This document shows, piece by piece, positions 6,726-10,394 of a stretch of 10,394 nucleotides of DNA (positions within the stretch are counted from its first letter, which is position 1; every line of letters starts with the position of its first letter). The position numbers were made by a program, and so were the translations under genes. The notes beneath the pieces were generated by a model. The model searched no databases, was not told the DNA's origin, and was given only the letters and a program-made list of their open reading frames with translations. The DNA comes from Verrucomicrobiota bacterium (GTDB taxonomy: Bacteria; Verrucomicrobiota; Verrucomicrobiia; Opitutales; Seribacteraceae). The stretch spans positions 1 to 10,394 of the forward strand of contig JAURNO010000081.1 in the NCBI GenBank assembly GCA_030830145.1, written 5' to 3'.

Positions 6726-7184
6726 CTAGCTTTTTCGGATTTTGAAAAGAGTTTGTCCGTATTCGACGCTCGTGCTGTCTTCCACCAAAATATCAACGAC
6801 TTCACCTGCGACGTCACTTTGAATTTCGTTCATCACTTTCATCGCTTCGACAATACACAGGACGTCGCCTTTCTTGACGATGTCTCCGACCTCGACAAAA
6901 GCCGCATCGTCGGGCGAAGGTTTTCGATAAAAAGTACCTACCATCGGGGATGTGAACTTGTCGGTTCCGTCATCCTTGTCAGCGACAGGTGCCGGCGTTG
7001 ACATTTGAGGTTGTGATGCCGCAGGTTGTTGTGGCAAGGCGGGACTCGCATAGTTCACCTGCGGTGGTGCGTCCGAGCTTGGTCTGGCCAACCTCAATTT
7101 GAGATCTTGAAGCTCAATCTCGAGCTCCGTCAGATCAGATTTTTGCATTAAGGAAATTATTCCCTTCAATTCGCTTAAGTCCAA
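6726..7184 (-). CDS. accB: Acetyl-CoA carboxylase biotin carboxyl carrier protein AccB
   Basis: AccB carries the covalently bound biotin that AccC carboxylates and that AccA/AccD use to make malonyl-CoA. The 152-residue protein has a helical N-terminal region (1-34), a Pro/Ala/Gln-rich flexible linker (about 35-68) and a C-terminal biotinyl domain. The biotinylation motif is EAMKVMNE, with Lys116 as the predicted biotin site. The domain includes the extra 'thumb'-type stretch [10 protein letters not shown] seen in bacterial AccB. The start is a TTG at 7184, chosen because AGGAGG stands 8 nt upstream. The next in-frame ATG (residue 13, near 7148) has no comparable site and would trim the N-terminal helix. 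accC follows after 9 nt, and two palindromes lie in the 99-bp gap before the gene. Confidence 0.96.
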   Translation of the reverse strand: MDLSELKGIISLMQKSDLTELEIELQDLKLRLARPSSDAPPQVNYASPALPQQPAASQPQMSTPAPVADKDDGTDKFTSPMVGTFYRKPSPDDAAFVEVGDIVKKGDVLCIVEAMKVMNEIQSDVAGEVVDILVEDSTSVEYGQTLFKIRKS

Positions 7185-7192
7185 AATTCGTT

Positions 7193-7198
7193 CCTCCT
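7193..7198 (-). promoter_or_regulatory. Strong ribosome binding site deciding a TTG start for accB
   Basis: AGGAGG on the minus strand, a full match to the anti-Shine-Dalgarno sequence, is spaced 8 bases from the TTG at 7184-7182. A perfect site with a weak start codon can hold initiation at a set, tunable level. Confidence 0.75.
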
Positions 7199-7222
7199 AT
7201 GAAATCATGTTGTTTTTGCCTA

Positions 7223-7257
7223 TCAAATCCAATTTGACGGATCATGCAATGCTTGAT
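7223..7257. promoter_or_regulatory. Pair of adjacent palindromes upstream of accB, candidate operators
   Basis: In the 99-bp gap between the AsmA-like gene and accB lie two inverted repeats. The first, TCAAAT-CCA-ATTTGA (7223-7237), has perfect 6-bp arms. The second, ATCATGCAATGCTTGAT (7241-7257), is a 17-bp odd palindrome with one mismatched pair. Their centres are 19 bp apart. The position, about 40-75 bp ahead of the accB start, suits a repressor of the acc operon. I see no good -35/-10 pair to go with them, and the sequences do not match the FapR or FadR consensus sites I know. Confidence 0.35.
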
Positions 7258-7283
7258 TTCTCCAATTCAGTTGTCTGCGATGC

Positions 7284-9971
7284 CTACGGCAAGATTTTAT
7301 CCAACGAAGAAATGAATTCGGTCTTTGGTTTTTTCCAATCTCCGGAGATTCTGATTTTCGTGATTTTCGCCAAAGGGTCGGCTAGGTTTATGATGTTCTT
7401 CAAAATCGGTATCTTCAAATTACCAATCAGTTTAAGTCGAGCGGTAACGTCTAATTCACCTGAAACGAGGTTAAGCCTCCCTGCTGCCTCAAGTCTCGAG
7501 AGAGGACCCGACAGGACAATGTTGGTCGAGTGAACTTGATCATTTTCCAACCGGAATGGAATTTCCACCATTTCAAAGGAGAAAGAACCCGATGGAATGG
7601 GTAGCTTTATGGCGTCAAGTTTTTTGGAAATCACTCCTAAGAGGTTTACTTTTTGCAAGCTTTTTTCGATCAGGCGAACATGACCGGTTCCGTTAAATTG
7701 TAAAAATTTCCCGAAAGGGCCTTTTGCCTGAATACGCAGATCGATTTTACCGGGGGATTCATCCGTGGAATGAATGTTCTCAGTGATGTGCTTTTGGGTC
7801 TCTGGGCTCAAGAGATTAGCTTTGGAAAGTGCGGAAACCAAAGCCGTTCGATCTGCTCCCCTTAGATTAAAGGTGAAGTCGAGTGCTTGATTGTCTGCCT
7901 GTTTCTCTGAAATGAAGTCCAAAGTCGCCATGCCTTTGGCAAGACCGATCGATCGGAATTTGCCCGAAGTTACCAAGTTGCGATAAGTGATCTCTCCCCC
8001 ATGAAGATACTGCGTCGGTATCGTCCAAAAAGATGCGTTCTGATCCGTTGATATCTTAATCTTGTAATTTGTTTGATTGTTTTCGCCCGGGGTGTCTTTG
8101 GGTGACTCGAAAATTGAGCCTGAAGCTTCACAAAGTAGGTTGGTGGCATTGATGTCATTGAGGTATCTTTCGACTTCAGGTCCGAAGGTCTTTCTACCTT
8201 TATTCAAGGGATAATCCCCGTTGAAATCAAAACTGAGAAGTTTTCCTCCGGGGAGCCTGTCTCTTGGGAAACTCAAGTTTCCGCGCAGTTGACCAGTTGG
8301 GTGCCAGATGGACGTGCGAACCGTAGTCTGATTGAAATCGGTTTCAACGAGGGCGGACGACTTTGAGATTGCAAAATCGTTGTAGGAAAGCTTTTGGGTC
8401 CTTACCATGCCGTATGTTGTAGTGTTGGAACCGGAAGAACCCCACTCTCCAGAGATTGAAAAATCTCCCCAAGGAATCTCTCCATCGAAGCCAAAGTCAG
8501 TCCAAATGGATCTCCACCAAGAACCAAACCAGTTGTTGATATCAGTGGGCAAAAATGTTCCGTTGAGTAAAAACCTGAAGTTGTGTGGAAACCAGGATTG
8601 GAAATAGGTTCCCGTGACTTCGCTTTGCCCAAGCTTTGCCTGAGCCGAATCTACGGATATTGAATAGTCGGGAGCAATAATACCTTTGAGCAAAAACATT
8701 CCGTCGGGAGTTTCCATGACGGAAAGCCTTGGGGTGGTAAACCGAAAGTGCATGGGCCCGAGGTTTCGATTTTGGTCATTGTTTCTGAATAGGGCGAGAG
8801 TGCTCTCGTCGCCGTCGATAACTCGCAATCTTCCTTTTTTAGTATGACAGTAAAGGTCGAATAATTTGGGGACAAGGAGGGCTTCGCCGTGAAGTGAGAG
8901 GATTGAGTCGTATTGATATCCCAATGCAATTTGAGTTCGATTCGATTCAGAAAAGAACATCCCTGCCTCCACCCCATCCGTACTATTTGAAACTATGCCG
9001 CATGAGGGGAGCGTTCCTTCAATCCTCCCACTGAACTCGGTTTCTCCAATACTTACTCTGGATTCACCCCAATTGCGCTTCAGGGTGTTGAGGTGTTGGA
9101 ATGGAATGGATTGATTGGAAAAGGATAGGTTTTTGAATTGTGTGGAAAATGATCCACTTTTGATTGAAAAATCCTTTAGATCGGCTTGGAGGCTGGCGAA
9201 ATGGTTTTGGGCGTCCTTCTTCAATATTTGCACGGTAGCCCGAAGACCTCGCAACGAAACGGGTGGTGGAGGTCCGTCTTCGTCTAATTGGGATAGATGA
9301 ACTTCTCCTTTGTCCAAGGAACAATTGATGAAAGATTGCAAGTGAAGACTCCCAGTTTCTTTTAACGCAGTTCTTGCTTCTTTGGTATAACTTAGTGCGA
9401 GGTCCAATGATTCACTCAAGTCGAATCGTTGTTTCTTTTTTGGCGGTGTTTTGAAAAGAGATTTGATGTACTCCATGTCCAAAGCACCCTTCACTTGTAG
9501 GTAAGAATGATCTGCTCGGATGAATGCGTTCATGAAATGTAAGCCGTTGCCCAATCGTTTGAAGTCAAGGTCTTCCATTTGCAGGCGCGGTTGATTCTCA
9601 CCCATCGCATGAAGGGAAAAACTCTTGGCTTTCACTTCCTTCAAATCCTTCCATTCCCCCCAAGGCAACTGTAGGAATGGATATTGAATTTTCAGGTCAT
9701 TGGCTACCGCAGTTTTGTGTCCGTTCGTTAGTAGAACGAACTTTTTTACGGTGATCTCATCGGGGAAAGTAAAGGTCGTTTGCTCAACCTCAAACGAGAT
9801 GTTTTGTGTTTTGTATTTCCCCAAAAGTTCTTCGGTGAGTGCAAGCGGGACCGGAATCGTTATCCGAAAAAGAATCAAAAGGCAGGTTTGAGCGACCAAC
9901 AGCAGCAACAGCAACTTGTTTGTTCTGCCTTTTCCCTTGTAAAGGGAAAGATAGCTTTTGTCTGGTTTCAC
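7284..9971 (-). CDS. Large AsmA-like envelope protein (895 aa)
   Basis: One N-terminal membrane segment (about 19-36) follows a basic cytoplasmic tail. The remaining ~850 residues are rich in short alternating beta-strand patterns, as in AsmA, TamB and YhdP-type proteins, which form long hydrophobic grooves and move or organise phospholipids between inner and outer membranes. The C-terminal part (from about 763) has the AsmA-type pattern: a region that includes VNLLGVIS, FEMVEIPFRLENDQV, LSGPLSRLEAAGRLNLVSGE and finally IRISGDWKKPK. The start is a GTG at 9971; AAGG is upstream at a long spacing (about 12), and an in-frame stop at 9996-9998 bounds the frame. It lies 24 nt after the partial gene to its right and 99 nt before accB, all on one strand. 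The exact subfamily cannot be fixed by eye, and lipid transfer is inferred from the family. Confidence 0.75.
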   Translation of the reverse strand: MKPDKSYLSLYKGKGRTNKLLLLLLVAQTCLLILFRITIPVPLALTEELLGKYKTQNISFEVEQTTFTFPDEITVKKFVLLTNGHKTAVANDLKIQYPFLQLPWGEWKDLKEVKAKSFSLHAMGENQPRLQMEDLDFKRLGNGLHFMNAFIRADHSYLQVKGALDMEYIKSLFKTPPKKKQRFDLSESLDLALSYTKEARTALKETGSLHLQSFINCSLDKGEVHLSQLDEDGPPPPVSLRGLRATVQILKKDAQNHFASLQADLKDFSIKSGSFSTQFKNLSFSNQSIPFQHLNTLKRNWGESRVSIGETEFSGRIEGTLPSCGIVSNSTDGVEAGMFFSESNRTQIALGYQYDSILSLHGEALLVPKLFDLYCHTKKGRLRVIDGDESTLALFRNNDQNRNLGPMHFRFTTPRLSVMETPDGMFLLKGIIAPDYSISVDSAQAKLGQSEVTGTYFQSWFPHNFRFLLNGTFLPTDINNWFGSWWRSIWTDFGFDGEIPWGDFSISGEWGSSGSNTTTYGMVRTQKLSYNDFAISKSSALVETDFNQTTVRTSIWHPTGQLRGNLSFPRDRLPGGKLLSFDFNGDYPLNKGRKTFGPEVERYLNDINATNLLCEASGSIFESPKDTPGENNQTNYKIKISTDQNASFWTIPTQYLHGGEITYRNLVTSGKFRSIGLAKGMATLDFISEKQADNQALDFTFNLRGADRTALVSALSKANLLSPETQKHITENIHSTDESPGKIDLRIQAKGPFGKFLQFNGTGHVRLIEKSLQKVNLLGVISKKLDAIKLPIPSGSFSFEMVEIPFRLENDQVHSTNIVLSGPLSRLEAAGRLNLVSGELDVTARLKLIGNLKIPILKNIINLADPLAKITKIRISGDWKKPKTEFISSLDKILP

Positions 9972-9995
9972 TCTGAGATAATGCCTTGGGGCCCG

Positions 9996-10394
9996 TTAGG
10001 GCGAAGGCAAGGGGTCGGGGACGACGAAAAGACTCAGTTGGTCAATGACGCCAATGGGTAAATTAAAGGTTACGCCTTGATCCTCTGATCCACCATACCA
10101 GGAAGTGGCCCCTTTGCGTTCACTAAGAAGGAATTCACTGCTTTCAACTGAATCGGAATTGGTTTTGAAAGAAATCTTGTATTTCCACGGGAACCAATTC
10201 CCTTCGACCCAGGTACCCTCCTTGTCGAATTTATTGGAAAGGTATTTTTCCGCCTTGAACGAATCAAAAAAACTATTTTCGGTTAGAGATGAATTTTGAT
10301 CGCTCGAATACAAGACTTCTTTGCTGCCCAAATCGATCAAGTCATAAGCTTGGACGGAGAGGTTTTCAGGAATGAGAGTTTTGATCAGGAATGA
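9996..10394 (-). CDS. Unidentified protein, C-terminal part (gene runs off the right edge)
   Basis: The frame is open from the right edge to a TAA at 9996-9998, giving at least 132 residues. The true start may lie outside the window. A TTG at 10340 is in frame, but the preceding 18 codons (reading SFLIKTLIPENLSVQAYD) look equally protein-like, so I treat the gene as 5'-truncated. The visible part is rich in Ser, Lys, Phe and Trp with no membrane segment. It includes GNWFPWKYKISFKT and a hydrophobic end, VTFNLPIGVIDQLSLFVVPD. I do not recognise a family. It sits 24 nt before the AsmA-like gene in the same direction and frame, so the two are probably co-transcribed and may share an envelope role. 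Confidence 0.6.
   Translation of the reverse strand, partial: SFLIKTLIPENLSVQAYDLIDLGSKEVLYSSDQNSSLTENSFFDSFKAEKYLSNKFDKEGTWVEGNWFPWKYKISFKTNSDSVESSEFLLSERKGATSWYGGSEDQGVTFNLPIGVIDQLSLFVVPDPLPSP

Overview
This window reads as a chromosomal housekeeping stretch of a diderm bacterium. There are no mobile elements, CRISPR arrays, tRNAs or rRNAs that I can see. The protein set is MreB with an apparent MreC start, Lgt, a CNNM/CBS protein, GcvT, an Asp23 protein with a membrane partner, AccC, AccB, and an AsmA-type protein. Together with moderate GC content, this best fits a Verrucomicrobiota-like (possibly Opitutia-type) genome. That placement is an impression from protein style, not a computed phylogeny.

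Layout. Positions 1-3143 are all on the minus strand and read right to left: a CNNM/CBS membrane protein (2070-3143), lgt (1228-2073, 4-nt GTGA overlap), mreB (68-1108), and the first codons of a probable mreC (1-59) cut by the window edge. A 163-bp divergent intergenic region (3144-3306) separates this from gcvT (3307-4416), the only plus-strand gene. gcvT converges on the next minus-strand block with only 8 nt between stop codons, and both stops lie inside one perfect 14-bp palindrome. Positions 4425-10394 are again all minus strand: an unidentified partial gene at the right edge (9996-10394), an 895-residue AsmA-like envelope protein (7284-9971), then accB (6726-7184), accC (5337-6716), an Asp23/Gls24 gene (4880-5332) and a small single-pass membrane protein resembling AmaP (4425-4862). 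No gene-free stretch exceeds 300 bases.

How the genes fit together. accB and accC encode the biotin carrier and biotin carboxylase subunits that start fatty-acid synthesis. The tight accB-accC-asp23 order matches the accBC-yqhY arrangement of Bacillus, and here the membrane anchor candidate follows directly. The AsmA-like protein upstream belongs to a family linked to lipid movement across the envelope, so this strand may group lipid supply with lipid handling. The left block groups envelope biogenesis: lipoprotein lipidation (Lgt) and rod-shape cell-wall synthesis (MreB/MreC).

The most interesting signals are the Asp23 plus Asp23-like-anchor pair attached to the acetyl-CoA carboxylase genes, and two adjacent palindromes in the 99-bp gap just upstream of accB. 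I did not find a clear novel defence or mobile system.
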